Of a stretch of DNA of 64,000 nucleotides, positions 41,971-52,270 are shown piece after piece. The notes below the pieces were generated by a model. It saw nothing but the letters and a program-made list of their open reading frames with translations. It ran no database searches and was not told the origin of the DNA. How positions within the stretch are numbered: the stretch's first letter is position 1; every line of letters begins with the position of its first letter. Origin of the DNA: Actinomadura mexicana (GTDB lineage Bacteria; Actinomycetota; Actinomycetes; Streptosporangiales; Streptosporangiaceae); the NCBI RefSeq assembly GCF_900188105.1, contig NZ_FZNP01000007.1:1-64000 (forward strand), in the 5' to 3' direction. The translations under genes and the position numbers were made by a program.

Positions 41971-43398
41971 TCAGGAGGTGGGAGCGCCGAACCATTCGGG
42001 CATGTGGGCGAGCAGGTCCTTCTGGTCGTCGCCGACCCATGCCACGTGGCCGTCCGGCCGCAGCAGGGCCGCCGGGACGTCGAGTTCCTCGGCGGCGTCG
42101 GTGACGTGGTCGACGCGGTCCGCCCAGCCCGCGACCGAGAGGCGGCCGGTCCGGTCGAGCAGCAGTCCGCGGCCGTCGTGCATCAGGTCGTAGAGGCGGC
42201 CCTTCTCCAGTCTGATGTCCCGGAGCCTGCGGCCGACGAGCGGGTGCTCGCCGCCGAGGTCGTAGCGGACCCCGATCGCGATGATCTTCTCGGTCAGGTA
42301 CCGGTTCACCTCGTCGAAGTCCATCAGTTCCGACAGCAGCCGGCGCACGGCCAGGGGGCCCGGCTCGGTGGACAGCAGTTCCATCTGCACGCGGGTGTTG
42401 GTGAGCACGTCGGCGGCCACCGGGTGCCGTTCGGCGTGGTAGGTGTCCAGCAGCCCCTCCGGCGCCCGGCCGCCGACCTCGGCGGCGAGTTTCCAGCCGA
42501 GGTTGAAGGCGTCCTGGATGCCGAGGTTGAGGCCCTGCCCGCCCGTGGGCGGGTGGATGTGCGCCGCGTCGCCGGCCAGCAGGACCCGGCCGACCCGGTA
42601 GCGCTCGGCCAGCCGGGTGGCGTCGCCGAAGCGGGACAGCCAGCGCGGTGAGTGCGCGCCGAAGTCGGTGCCGGCGACGGCCCGCAGCTGGTGCCTGAAC
42701 TCCTCGAGGGTGGTCGGGGCAGAGCGGTCCTGCGCCACGCCCTCGGCGGGCACGCCGACGCGGTAGACGCCGTCGGCGAGGGGCATGATGCCGAACCGCT
42801 TCTGGGTCTTGCGGACCTCGGCCATCACCGCGGCCTGCGTCTCCGGCGGCGCGGTGAGCTCCACCTCGCCCAGCAGCGTCTCGACCCGGGAGGGTTCGCC
42901 GGGGAACCCGACGCCGAGCCGCTTGCGGACGGTGCTGCGGCCGCCGTCGCAGCCGACGAGGTGGCGCGAGCGCAGCCGCGTCCCGTCGGCCAGCTCGGCC
43001 GTCACCCCGTCGTCGTCCTGGCTCAGCCCGACCACCTCGCAGCCGCGCCGGATCTCGGCGCCGAGCTCGGCGGCGCGCTCGGCCAGCAGGCGGTCGGTGG
43101 TGGGCTGCAGGATTCCGAGGACGTAGGGGTGGGCGGTGTCGAGCCGGTCGGGTGCGGGCTTGCTGATGGCGCCGAAGAAGCCGCCGACCGGGTACTTCTT
43201 GCCGTGCGCGAGGAACCGCTCCAGCAGGCCGCGCTGGTCCAACACCTCGATGCTGCGCACGTGCAGGCCGAGGGCGCGGGCATACGGGGTCGGCTCCGCC
43301 TCCTTCTCCAGCACCAGGACGTGCACGCCGTGCAGCCGCAGCTCGCAGGCCAGCATCAGGCCGGTCGGCCCGCCGCCGACCACGATCACGTCGATCAT
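41971..43398 (-). CDS. rox: Rifamycin monooxygenase (Rox-type FAD enzyme)
   Basis: A 475-residue class A flavoprotein monooxygenase matching remembered Rox/RIFMO sequences over its length. The FAD motif VVGGGPTGLMLACELRLHG is near residues 5-23, VGCDGGRSTVRKRLGV and LLAGDAAHIHPPTGGQGLNL are present, and the tail includes LSVAGWADRVDHV and VPAALLRPDGHVAWVG. Rox hydroxylates the naphthoquinone of rifamycins, leading to macrolide ring opening and resistance. ATG 43396-43398 follows GGGGGA. A rifamycin-associated element lies 117 bp upstream, strengthening the assignment. Confidence 0.88.
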   Translation of the reverse strand: MIDVIVVGGGPTGLMLACELRLHGVHVLVLEKEAEPTPYARALGLHVRSIEVLDQRGLLERFLAHGKKYPVGGFFGAISKPAPDRLDTAHPYVLGILQPTTDRLLAERAAELGAEIRRGCEVVGLSQDDDGVTAELADGTRLRSRHLVGCDGGRSTVRKRLGVGFPGEPSRVETLLGEVELTAPPETQAAVMAEVRKTQKRFGIMPLADGVYRVGVPAEGVAQDRSAPTTLEEFRHQLRAVAGTDFGAHSPRWLSRFGDATRLAERYRVGRVLLAGDAAHIHPPTGGQGLNLGIQDAFNLGWKLAAEVGGRAPEGLLDTYHAERHPVAADVLTNTRVQMELLSTEPGPLAVRRLLSELMDFDEVNRYLTEKIIAIGVRYDLGGEHPLVGRRLRDIRLEKGRLYDLMHDGRGLLLDRTGRLSVAGWADRVDHVTDAAEELDVPAALLRPDGHVAWVGDDQKDLLAHMPEWFGAPTS

Positions 43399-43514
43399 GG
43401 ATCCCCCATTCACCGGAGCGGTTCCGGGCCGGCCGCCCCGGCGGTCCGCCGGCGCGCGCCGCGTCCCCGTTCACGCAGGTACCGGCCTCGGCCGACGATT
43501 CTGCGGCACGACCC

Positions 43515-43533
43515 GGGTCTTGCCGCAAGCCCC
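43515..43533 (-). promoter_or_regulatory. Rifamycin-associated element (RAE)
   Basis: GGGTCTTGCCGCAAGCCCC is a 19-bp inverted repeat. Its reverse complement, GGGGCTTGCGGCAAGACCC, matches the RAE motif remembered from upstream of actinomycete rifamycin-inactivating genes at 18 of 19 positions. It sits upstream of rox, in the spacer shared with a divergent MarR gene. Confidence 0.85.
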
Positions 43534-43640
43534 CTGGTCCGCTATAAGTTGAGAATGGAGGGAGTGGGTTCGTCCTCCTTCCGGCGCCGCGCGGGTCACG
43601 TGCTGCGCCATGTCCCCTCCTCCGCCTCTGCCCGATTGAT

Positions 43641-43658
43641 AATCTCAACGTTGAGATT
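43641..43658. promoter_or_regulatory. MarR operator, perfect 18-bp palindrome
   Basis: AATCTCAACGTTGAGATT is fully palindromic and ends 17 bp before the MarR ATG. A related half-site, TTGAGAAT, lies at 43549-43556 nearer rox. Likely autorepression site. Confidence 0.75.
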
Positions 43659-43675
43659 GTCGCGGGAGGGTGGGA

Positions 43676-44194
43676 ATGGCGGACGCGGTGGACGCGATCC
43701 TGGCGCAGTGGGGCCGCGAGCGACCCGACCTGGACGTGTCGGCGATGGGCGTCGTCGGGCGGATCTCGCGGGCGCAGTCGCTGCTCGGCCGGGAGCTGAA
43801 GGAGTTCTTCGCCGCGCGGGGGCTGGAGAGCTGGGAGTTCGACGTCCTGGCGACACTGCGCCGCCACGGCGCTCCCTATGAGCTGACGGCGGGGGCGCTG
43901 CTGCGGGCGGCGATGGTCACCTCGGGGGCGATCACCAACCGGATCGACCGGATGGAGGCCAAGGGCCTGGTGGAGCGGGTGCGCGACACCGGTGACCGGC
44001 GGTCGGTGCGGATCCGGCTGGCGCCGCGCGGCCTGGAGATCGTGGACGAGTTGGTCGGCCTGCACGTCGCCAACGAGGAGCGCCTGCTGGCGGCGCTGTC
44101 GCCGGCCGAGCGCGGGCGCCTCGCCGCCGCCCTGCGCACGCTGCTGGAGTCGCTCGGCGACACGTCCCTCGGCTCCCCGCCCGACGAGGGCTGA
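43676..44194 (+). CDS. MarR-family regulator divergent from rox
   Basis: A 172-residue MarR protein: LESWEFDVLATLRRHGAPYE, LTAGALLRAAMVTSGAITNR (recognition helix), RMEAKGLVERVRDTGDRRSV (wing) and ALSPAERGRLAAALRTLLES. ATG 43676 is preferred, since GGGAGGGTGGG lies upstream. It faces rox across a 277-bp spacer holding a palindromic operator and the RAE. Whether it also controls rox is unknown. Confidence 0.87.
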   Translation: MADAVDAILAQWGRERPDLDVSAMGVVGRISRAQSLLGRELKEFFAARGLESWEFDVLATLRRHGAPYELTAGALLRAAMVTSGAITNRIDRMEAKGLVERVRDTGDRRSVRIRLAPRGLEIVDELVGLHVANEERLLAALSPAERGRLAAALRTLLESLGDTSLGSPPDEG

Positions 44195-44238
44195 CGGCCC
44201 CGGCCGCATGCGCGGGCGGGCGGCTTCGCCCCTCGCGG

Positions 44239-45237
44239 TCAGGTGGTGGCGGGTGCGGTGAAGGGGCGGATGGCGCGGGTGGCGCGGTCGGCGATGGCGG
44301 CCAGGTGGTCGGCGAGTTCGGGCGGGTCCAGCAGGGTGTAGTCGATGGGCAGCAGGGTGACGCGGTAGGCCAGGAAGCGCATCGAGTCCGAGCGGGTGTG
44401 CAGGAGGCAGGTGCGGTCGTCGGCGGGTACCAGGACGCCCTGCCAGGCGGTGACGTGCTCGGCGGCCTCCTTGATGGGAGCGTGCAGCAGCAGCCGCGCC
44501 CGGATCGTGCCCGACCCGCCGGCCAGGGTGTCCATGGCCCAGGAGGCGGCGTCGGCGCCGCCGGGCAGTCGGAGTTCGGGGCCGCGCATGCCGGTACGGT
44601 GCGGGTCGGTGACGCGGTCGGCGCGGAAGGTGCGCCAGGCGGCGCGGTCCTCGTCGTGGGCGACCAGGTACCAGCGGCGGCCGGCGGTGACCAGGCGGTG
44701 GGGCTGGACCAGCCGGCGGGTGCCGCGGCCGTCGGCGGCGGTGTAGGTGAAGCGGACCTTCTCGCGGTTGAGGCAGGCGGCGGCGAGCAGGGCCAGGACG
44801 GCGGGGTCGGCCGGGGGCGGGGCGCCGTCCTGCGGCGGGAGGGGCACGGCGGCCTCGGTGAGGGCGGCGACGCGGTGCCGCAGCCGGTGGGGGAGGACCT
44901 GTTCGATCTTGGCCAGGGCGCGCAGCGAGGTGTCCTCGATGCCGGTGACGGCGCCCGCGGCGGCGGTGCGCAGGCCGATCGCGATGGCGGTGGCCTCGTC
45001 GTCGTCCAGCAGCAGCGGCGGCATCGCGGCGCCGGCGGTGAGTCGGTAGCCGCCGGTGCTGCCGTGGGTGGCGTGGACGGGGTAGCCGAGTTCGCGCAGG
45101 CGGTCGATGTCGCGGCGGATGGTGCGGGCGGTGACGCCGAGCCGCGCGGCCAGCTCGGTGCCCGACCATTCGCGGGGCGTCTGCAGGAGGGACAGCAGCT
45201 GGAGGAGCCGTCCGGAAGGATCACGCATGACTTCCAT
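44239..45237 (-). CDS. YafY-family regulator (HTH_11 + WYL domain)
   Basis: A 332-residue protein: N-terminal HTH (SGTELAARLGVTARTIRRDI then DRLRELGYPVHATHG) and a central/C-terminal WYL sensor domain (ACLNREKVRFTYTAADGRGT, RWYLVAHDEDRAAWRTFRAD). WYL proteins bind nucleic acids or nucleotides to regulate transcription. Divergent from a VOC protein at 45334, its probable target, with a 96-bp spacer. ATG 45237 or the next ATG at 45228 could be used. Confidence 0.87.
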   Translation of the reverse strand: MEVMRDPSGRLLQLLSLLQTPREWSGTELAARLGVTARTIRRDIDRLRELGYPVHATHGSTGGYRLTAGAAMPPLLLDDDEATAIAIGLRTAAAGAVTGIEDTSLRALAKIEQVLPHRLRHRVAALTEAAVPLPPQDGAPPPADPAVLALLAAACLNREKVRFTYTAADGRGTRRLVQPHRLVTAGRRWYLVAHDEDRAAWRTFRADRVTDPHRTGMRGPELRLPGGADAASWAMDTLAGGSGTIRARLLLHAPIKEAAEHVTAWQGVLVPADDRTCLLHTRSDSMRFLAYRVTLLPIDYTLLDPPELADHLAAIADRATRAIRPFTAPATT

Positions 45238-45333
45238 CCTGCCGCGCCACTAGGACGTTTGATGACCTATTGGCCGCCTAGTGTCGCAGGCATCGGGGCC
45301 GGAACGTCCGGCTCCGGGAACGGGAGGCACGAC

Positions 45334-45759
45334 ATGCTGCGGGGATTCGCCACCATCAGCTTCTGGGCGGACGACCTGGAGGCGGCCAAGGACTGGTACG
45401 CCGACCTGCTGGGGAACCAGCCGTACTTCCACGTCGCAGGCCCGGACGGCCGCGCCGCCTACTACGAGTTCCGGGTGGGCGACTACGAGCACGAGCTGGG
45501 GCTGGTCGACGCCCGGTTCCGTCCGGGAGGGCCGCCGGCGGGTCCGGGCGGAGCGATCATGTTCTGGCACGTGGACGACCTGGAGGCGGCGGTGGAGCGG
45601 CTGCTGGGGATGGGCGCGCGGCTGCACGAGAAGATCACCGAGCGGGGCGAGGGGACGGGGTTCGTGACCGCGTCGGTGGTGGACCCGTTCGGCAACGTGC
45701 TGGGCGTGATGTCCAACCCGCACTACCTGGAGGTGCTGGCCAAGGCCGCGCCGCGCTGA
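45334..45759 (+). CDS. VOC-family glyoxalase/bleomycin resistance-like protein
   Basis: A 141-residue single VOC domain: FATISFWADDLEAAKDWYAD, FRVGDYEHELGLVDARF, IMFWHVDDLEAAVERLLGMG and a VDPFGNVLGVMSNPHY tail. ATG 45334 has GGGAGG upstream. The WYL regulator/VOC divergent pairing is common in actinomycetes. The ligand is unknown. Confidence 0.85.
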   Translation: MLRGFATISFWADDLEAAKDWYADLLGNQPYFHVAGPDGRAAYYEFRVGDYEHELGLVDARFRPGGPPAGPGGAIMFWHVDDLEAAVERLLGMGARLHEKITERGEGTGFVTASVVDPFGNVLGVMSNPHYLEVLAKAAPR

Positions 45760-45783
45760 GGGCGCCCCGCCGGCGGGGCGCCC
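45760..45783. terminator. 24-bp palindromic terminator
   Basis: A perfect palindrome with half-site GGGCGCCCCGCC begins one base after the VOC stop and lies 40 bp from the convergent UvrA-like stop. It can act in both directions. Confidence 0.65.
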
Positions 45784-45822
45784 CCGGGCGGCCCACCGGG
45801 CGCGCCGGCGGGCCGGGGCGGG

Positions 45823-48132
<2,310 letters not shown>

Positions 48133-48157
48133 GGGGCTTCCTCGCTCACTTGATATC

Positions 48158-48201
48158 TTAGGGCGTAAAGAGTTACTCGATTTCGATAGTTTATGGCATA
48201 A
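48158..48201. promoter_or_regulatory. Repeated TTANGGCNTAA sites between uvrA-like and tetR genes
   Basis: TTAGGGCGTAA (48158-48168) and TTATGGCATAA (48191-48201) share the pattern TTA-N-GGC-N-TAA, 33 bp apart. The second is palindromic around its centre and overlaps the AAGGAG ribosome site of the TetR gene. The intervening DNA is AT-rich and probably contains both promoters. Confidence 0.6.
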
Positions 48202-48212
48202 GGAGATGCACG

Positions 48213-49022
48213 TTGGTCGTCTTCGCCGGGCAGGGCGACCCGCGCCGCTCGATGGACCTGCTGTGGCGCGGCGCGGACGCGCCCCGCACGGGACCGGGGC
48301 CGCGGCCGGGGCTGAGCGTGGAGGTGATCGTGGACACCGCGATCGCCGTCGCGGACGCCGAGGGGATGGCGGCGCTGTCGATGCGCGCGGTCGGGGAGCG
48401 GCTCGGCCGCACGGCGATGGCCCTGTACACCTACGTGCCGGGCAAGGCCGAGCTGGTGGACCTGATGTACGACCGCGCGCTGGCAGAACTGCCCGGCGGC
48501 TACGACGCCGCGGACGGCTGGCGGGCGGCGCTGACCCGGTGGGCGCAGGACTCCTGGGAGTTCTACCTGCGGCATCCGTGGATGCTGCAGGTGTCGCAGG
48601 CGCGCCCGGTGCTCGGCCCGAACGAGTACCGGGCGCTGGAGGCGCTCCTGGGCGTGCTGGCCCCCACCGGGCTGCCGTCGCGGCGGGTGCGGCGCGCGGT
48701 GTCGGCGCTGTCGAGCGTGGTGCGCGGCGCGGCGCAGACCCTCGCCGAGTCGCGGGAGGCGGTGCGGGCCACGGGCCTGTCGGAGGAGCAGTGGTGGTAC
48801 GGCCGGGCCGGGGCCCTGGAGGCGCTGGCACCCGGGTTCACCGAGCGCTTCCCGCTGGTGGCCTGGCTGAACACCGAGGACTCCCTCGGCGTCGCCGAGG
48901 ACGTCCCCTACCTGGAGCAGGCGGCGCGGGAGGCGTTCGAGGGCGGCCTGGCGCTGGTCCTGGACGGCATCGCCGCCGCCCTCGACCCGCAGGGCGAGGG
49001 CGGCGGGACCCCTGGCGGCTGA
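48213..49022 (+). CDS. TetR/AcrR-family regulator of the UvrA-like gene
   Basis: A 269-residue TetR with the Tet-class C-terminal domain (TetR_C_1-like): HTH MRAVGERLGRTAMALYTYVP, then WRAALTRWAQDSWEFYLRHP, PWMLQVSQARPVLGPNEYRA. A 35-residue basic extension precedes the HTH. TTG 48213 follows AAGGAG by seven bases. Divergence from the drug-resistance ATPase suggests ligand-relieved repression of both. Confidence 0.87.
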   Translation: MVVFAGQGDPRRSMDLLWRGADAPRTGPGPRPGLSVEVIVDTAIAVADAEGMAALSMRAVGERLGRTAMALYTYVPGKAELVDLMYDRALAELPGGYDAADGWRAALTRWAQDSWEFYLRHPWMLQVSQARPVLGPNEYRALEALLGVLAPTGLPSRRVRRAVSALSSVVRGAAQTLAESREAVRATGLSEEQWWYGRAGALEALAPGFTERFPLVAWLNTEDSLGVAEDVPYLEQAAREAFEGGLALVLDGIAAALDPQGEGGGTPGG

Positions 49023-49197
49023 CGGTCAGCCGAAGATCGCGGCGGGGTCGCCGGCACGCTGACGGCCGCGTTCGCCCGCGCGCCCGTGCACCTGCCCGCC
49101 GCAGGCGCCGACTGGCCGGGCGGCGCGCGGCATGTGAGGTCCGTCTCTCGGACGCTCTGAACGTCACATCGGGGGCCACAGAAGGCCTCCTACAGTT

Positions 49198-49854
49198 ATG
49201 GAGACCTTCGCGGTCCAGCCGCGCGACATGACCTGCCACACCCTCCTGTACGCCGCCCACCACGCGTTCCGCCGGGATCTGGACCGGCTCGCGGCGGCTG
49301 CGGCGGCGGGCAAGGGCGGGGCGTCGCACGTGCGCGCGGGCTGGGAGAACCTCAAGGAGCAGATCCGGCTGCGCCAGGAGCTGGAGGACGGGTGGCTGTG
49401 GCCGCGGGTGGAGCGCGCGGTGGCGGGGCGCCGGGCCGAGCGGGCGGTGCTGGAGGAGATGCGCGCCGACCACGCCCGGCTGGCCCCGCTGATCGCCCGC
49501 GTCGACGAGGCCATGAAAGGCGCGGCGGGGCAGGGCGCGGCGGGGGCGGGCGGCGACCTGTCCGCCGCGGTGCGCGAGCTGCGCGAGGCGTTGGAGCGGC
49601 ACCTGCTGCACGAGGAGAGGAGCGCGCTGCCGCTGGCGGAGTCGGTGCTGGCCGGCGCGGAGTGGCGGGCGCTGGCCGCCGAGGCGCGCGGCCGCTGCGA
49701 GACGGGGACGCCGCTGTTCGTCCCGTGGGTGGTGGACGGGATCGGGCCGGTGGAGCGCAGCCGGTTCCTGACGGCGCTGCCCAAGCCGCTGCGGGAGCTG
49801 AACCGGGTGATGTGGGAGCCCCGCTACCGCAAGCGCCGCCTCTGGAGCATCTGA
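49198..49854 (+). CDS. Hemerythrin-domain protein
   Basis: A 218-residue four-helix hemerythrin-like protein. Iron ligands are suggested by the His cluster in CHTLLYAAHHAFRRDL, EEMRADHARLAPLI, and LERHLLHEERSALPLAESVL (HxxxE). An alternative start lies at 49228 (MTCHTLL). Such proteins bind diiron and sense or scavenge O2/NO. It precedes the stress-type gene block but has its own spacer. Confidence 0.83.
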   Translation: METFAVQPRDMTCHTLLYAAHHAFRRDLDRLAAAAAAGKGGASHVRAGWENLKEQIRLRQELEDGWLWPRVERAVAGRRAERAVLEEMRADHARLAPLIARVDEAMKGAAGQGAAGAGGDLSAAVRELREALERHLLHEERSALPLAESVLAGAEWRALAAEARGRCETGTPLFVPWVVDGIGPVERSRFLTALPKPLRELNRVMWEPRYRKRRLWSI

Positions 49855-50042
49855 CCCGTCAGGACCCGGGCGGGGCCGGGTCAACGAACGTGCGGTGAGC
49901 AGGCCAGGACGACGACACCCGCGGTGAGCCAGGCGACGCGGCCGGCGGCGGCCAGCGCCAGCAGGAGGGTTCCAACCGCGGGCGCCGGGCGCGGCCGCGT
50001 CCTGCAGTGTTGCGCCGTGTCCCTCCCAGGGGCGGCCCGCAT

Positions 50043-50066
50043 GTTTGCGGTGGCGGGGTGGGGTAG
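50043..50066 (+). promoter_or_regulatory. SigB-type promoter upstream of the LEA-like gene
   Basis: GTTT (50043-50046), a 14-base spacer, then GGGTAG (50061-50066) fits the GTTT-N14/16-GGGTA(A/T) pattern of SigB/SigF-group stress sigma factors. The gene start follows 103 bp downstream. Spacing is identical to the gvp promoter at 50702. Confidence 0.55.
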
Positions 50067-50168
50067 GCCGCGTAACGGCCGACGAACGCGATTTCTCGCC
50101 GGTGGAGCGCCGCGCCCGGTGCGGCGGTCCACCGGTTCGGCAGGAAGATCCCCCCGACGGAAGGACGG

Positions 50169-50576
50169 ATGATGGAGACCCCCTCGGTCCCGGGCAACGG
50201 GTCCGGACAAGCGAGCAAGAACGTCAGCAGGACGGCGGGTAAGGCGGCGGGAACGGCCGAGGCCGCCGGCACGGGCGCCAAGGACACCGCGAAGGGCACC
50301 GCCAAGAGCACGACGCAGACGGCGAAGGGCAAGGCCAAGAGCACGGCCGGCACTGCCAAGAGCACGGCGGGCACCGCCAAGGACACCGCGCAGGGCGCGG
50401 CGAAGACCGCGGGGACCGGTGTCGCCCGGGCCGGTGGCCAGGTGGCGGCGCTGCCCGGCCGCGTGGCGGGGGTGGCCAAACTCCTCACGCTCGGCCGGTT
50501 CCTGCGTGCGGTGCCGGTGGCGGGCGCGGCCGCCGCCGGGATCGTCGTCGGGCGCCTGACCGCTCGGAAGCGCTGA
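50169..50576 (+). CDS. LEA-like repeat protein with C-terminal membrane anchor
   Basis: A 135-residue protein in three parts: a Ser/Gly N-terminus, a central block of repeated 5-7-residue units (AKDTAKGTAKSTTQTAKGKA, then KSTAGTAKSTAGTAKDTAQG), and a C-terminal hydrophobic helix (FLRAVPVAGAAAAGIVVGRL) ending in TARKR. The Lys/Thr/Ala repeats resemble LEA or histone-H1-like disordered proteins. Preceded by a SigB-type promoter and followed by a strong terminator and the gvp operon, it may be a stress or envelope-associated protein. Confidence 0.65.
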   Translation: MMETPSVPGNGSGQASKNVSRTAGKAAGTAEAAGTGAKDTAKGTAKSTTQTAKGKAKSTAGTAKSTAGTAKDTAQGAAKTAGTGVARAGGQVAALPGRVAGVAKLLTLGRFLRAVPVAGAAAAGIVVGRLTARKR

Positions 50577-50607
50577 ACTCCGGCGTCTGGAGATTTTTTC
50601 GACGAGG

Positions 50608-50645
50608 GCGACGCCCCCGCAGAACGCTTTCTGCGGGGGCGTCGC
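50608..50645 (+). terminator. Strong hairpin terminator
   Basis: A perfect 17-bp stem (50608-50624 with 50629-50645, arm core GACGCCCCCGCAGAA) closes a 4-base loop CGCT. It lies 31 bp after the stop of the LEA-like gene and isolates it from the gvp operon. Confidence 0.8.
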
Positions 50646-50701
50646 GCGTGCATGGGCGGACATTTCGCCATGACGAGTTCATAGCCGGAAACAGATCTCC
50701 T

Positions 50702-50725
50702 GTTTAGGGAGGCCGAGGCGGGTAC
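50702..50725 (+). promoter_or_regulatory. SigB-type promoter of the gas vesicle operon
   Basis: GTTT (50702-50705), 14-base spacer, GGGTAC (50720-50725). The gvpA ATG follows 54 bp later. The consensus is that of general/osmotic stress sigma factors of actinomycetes, suggesting gas vesicle genes respond to stress. Confidence 0.6.
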
Positions 50726-50779
50726 ATCGGGGGTCATGCTTCACCCCCAAACGGGTCAAACCCGAGAAGGAGCGATCAC

Positions 50780-51217
50780 ATGACTGGGCCGATCGCCCAG
50801 CAGACTTCGGGCAGCAATGTCGTGCAGCGCGGCGGCTCTGGCAGCGGCCTCGCCGACGTGGTCGACCTGATCCTGGAAAAGGGTCTGGTCATCGACCTGT
50901 ACGCGCGGGTCTCGCTGGTGGGAATCGAGATCCTCACGATCGACGTGCGGATCGTGGTCGCCAGTGTCGACACCTACCTGCGGTTCGCCGAGGCGGTGAA
51001 CCGTCTGGACATCGCTCACGACGGCACCTCGCAGGGTCTGCCGGAGTTCGTTGGCGGAATGCAGGAGTCGGGCGCCAAGAAGAAGACGCGCGGCGCCCTT
51101 GAGGGGGCGCAGGAGCGGCTGAAGGAGACCTTCGGCGGCGACTCCGACGAGGACGAGGACGACAAGCAGCCCGCGCGGCGGCGTTCGTCGCGCAAGAAGG
51201 AGGACGAGGAAGAATGA
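50780..51217 (+). CDS. gvpA: Gas vesicle structural protein GvpA (GvpA/J family)
   Basis: A 145-residue GvpA. The core SGLADVVDLILEKGLVIDLY, ARVSLVGIEILTIDVRIVVA and SVDTYLRFAEAVNRLDI forms the amphipathic beta-hairpin monomer that builds the vesicle wall. An actinomycete-type C-terminal extension of about 65 residues follows, highly acidic then basic. AGAAGGAG lies upstream of the ATG. The gvpF ATG overlaps its stop (ATGA). First gene of a four-gene operon. Confidence 0.9.
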   Translation: MTGPIAQQTSGSNVVQRGGSGSGLADVVDLILEKGLVIDLYARVSLVGIEILTIDVRIVVASVDTYLRFAEAVNRLDIAHDGTSQGLPEFVGGMQESGAKKKTRGALEGAQERLKETFGGDSDEDEDDKQPARRRSSRKKEDEEE

Positions 51218-52002
51218 GCACGCCTCAGACCCCCGGCGGCTCTGAGGCCGGGGACCGGATCCCGCAGTACGTGTACGGGGTGACCCGGTCGGGCGTGGCG
51301 CTGCCACCGGACCTGGCCGGACTGGACGATCGACCCGTGTCGCTGATCGAGGACGGCGGCGTGGCCGCCGCGGTCGTCAGCGACCTGCCGGCCGACCGGG
51401 CACTCGGCGAGCGCGCCGACCTGGTGGCGCACCAGCGGGTGCTGAACGCGCTGGTCGACGCCGGGACCGTGGTCCTGCCGTTCCGGTTCGGGGCGGCGCT
51501 GGCCGACCGCGGCGCGGTGGAGAAGGAGCTGCTGGCCGGCAACCCCGACCGCTTCGGGCAGGTCCTGGACCAGCTGGAGGGCCGCGTCGAACTGCGCGTC
51601 AAGGGCACCTACGTCGAGGACGCGGTGCTCCGGGAGATCATGCAGAACGACCCGGAGGTCGCCGAGCTCGCGCAGCGGCTGCGCGAGGTCCCGGCCGACG
51701 CCGCCGACGCGGTCTACTACGACCGGGTCCGGCTCGGCGAGCTGATCGCGCAGTCGATGCAGCGGCTCCGCGAGAGCGACGAGCAGGTCCTGCTGGACGG
51801 GGCCGCCTCGGCGGCCGAGGCGTTCACGCGCAAGACCCCGGCCCGGGAGGAGGACGTCCTTGACGCCTCGTTCCTGGTCCGCGCGGACCGCCGCGCCGCG
51901 TTCGAGGAGGCCGTGGACAAGCTCGGCCAGGAGCACGGCGACCGGATCCGCATCCGGCTGATCGGGCCCCTGCCGCCCTACGACTTCGTTCCGGAGGCGT
52001 AA
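51214..52002 (+). CDS. gvpF: Gas vesicle protein GvpF (GvpF/L family)
   Basis: A 262-residue GvpF/L protein: PQYVYGVTRSGV at the N-terminus, LVAHQRVLNALVDAGTVVLP then FRFGAALADRG in the first domain, VELRVKGTYVEDAV, and the C-terminal RIRLIGPLPPYDFVPEA, where GPLPPY-F is the family hallmark. GvpF binds GvpA monomers and sits at the gas-facing assembly site. Coupled to gvpA by ATGA overlap. Confidence 0.9.
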   Translation: MSTPQTPGGSEAGDRIPQYVYGVTRSGVALPPDLAGLDDRPVSLIEDGGVAAAVVSDLPADRALGERADLVAHQRVLNALVDAGTVVLPFRFGAALADRGAVEKELLAGNPDRFGQVLDQLEGRVELRVKGTYVEDAVLREIMQNDPEVAELAQRLREVPADAADAVYYDRVRLGELIAQSMQRLRESDEQVLLDGAASAAEAFTRKTPAREEDVLDASFLVRADRRAAFEEAVDKLGQEHGDRIRIRLIGPLPPYDFVPEA

Positions 52003-52008
52003 CAGGAG

Positions 52009-52260
52009 ATGGGATTCTTCTCCGGGCTGGTCACGGCGCCCCTGGCACCCGTCAAGGGCGTGATGTGGCTGGCCGAGACCCTGACCGAGCAGGCCGAGGC
52101 GCAGCTGTACGACCCGGGGCGGATCGCCGCGGAGATGCAGCAGGTGGCCGACGAGGCCGCCGCCGGCGAGATCACCGAGGAGGAGGCCGCCGAGCGCGAG
52201 GAGGAGCTGATCCACCGGTTGAACGAGGGCCGCGCCCGCGGCTACCAGCCGGGCGGCTAG
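52009..52260 (+). CDS. gvpG: Gas vesicle protein GvpG
   Basis: An 83-residue GvpG: MGFFSGLVTAPLAPVKGVMW, LAETLTEQAEAQLYDPGRIA, then a Glu-rich helix ITEEEAAEREEELIHRL. The ATG follows the gvpF stop by six bases; GGAGG within the gvpF end can act as RBS. GvpG is an accessory assembly factor thought to act with GvpF/L. Confidence 0.9.
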   Translation: MGFFSGLVTAPLAPVKGVMWLAETLTEQAEAQLYDPGRIAAEMQQVADEAAAGEITEEEAAEREEELIHRLNEGRARGYQPGG

Positions 52261-52270
52261 GAGGCCCGTG

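Noticed and set aside
40247..45169. A 1640-codon minus-strand open frame
   Set aside because: It runs antisense or out of frame through the kinase, rox, marR and WYL genes, all of which have clear motifs. Composition is Arg/Pro-rich, typical of shadow frames in very GC-rich DNA.
50169..50576. Interpreting the Lys/Thr/Ala repeats as a CRISPR-like or tandem DNA repeat array
   Set aside because: Repeat units are short, variable and in frame within a well-bounded gene with promoter and terminator; there are no spacers.
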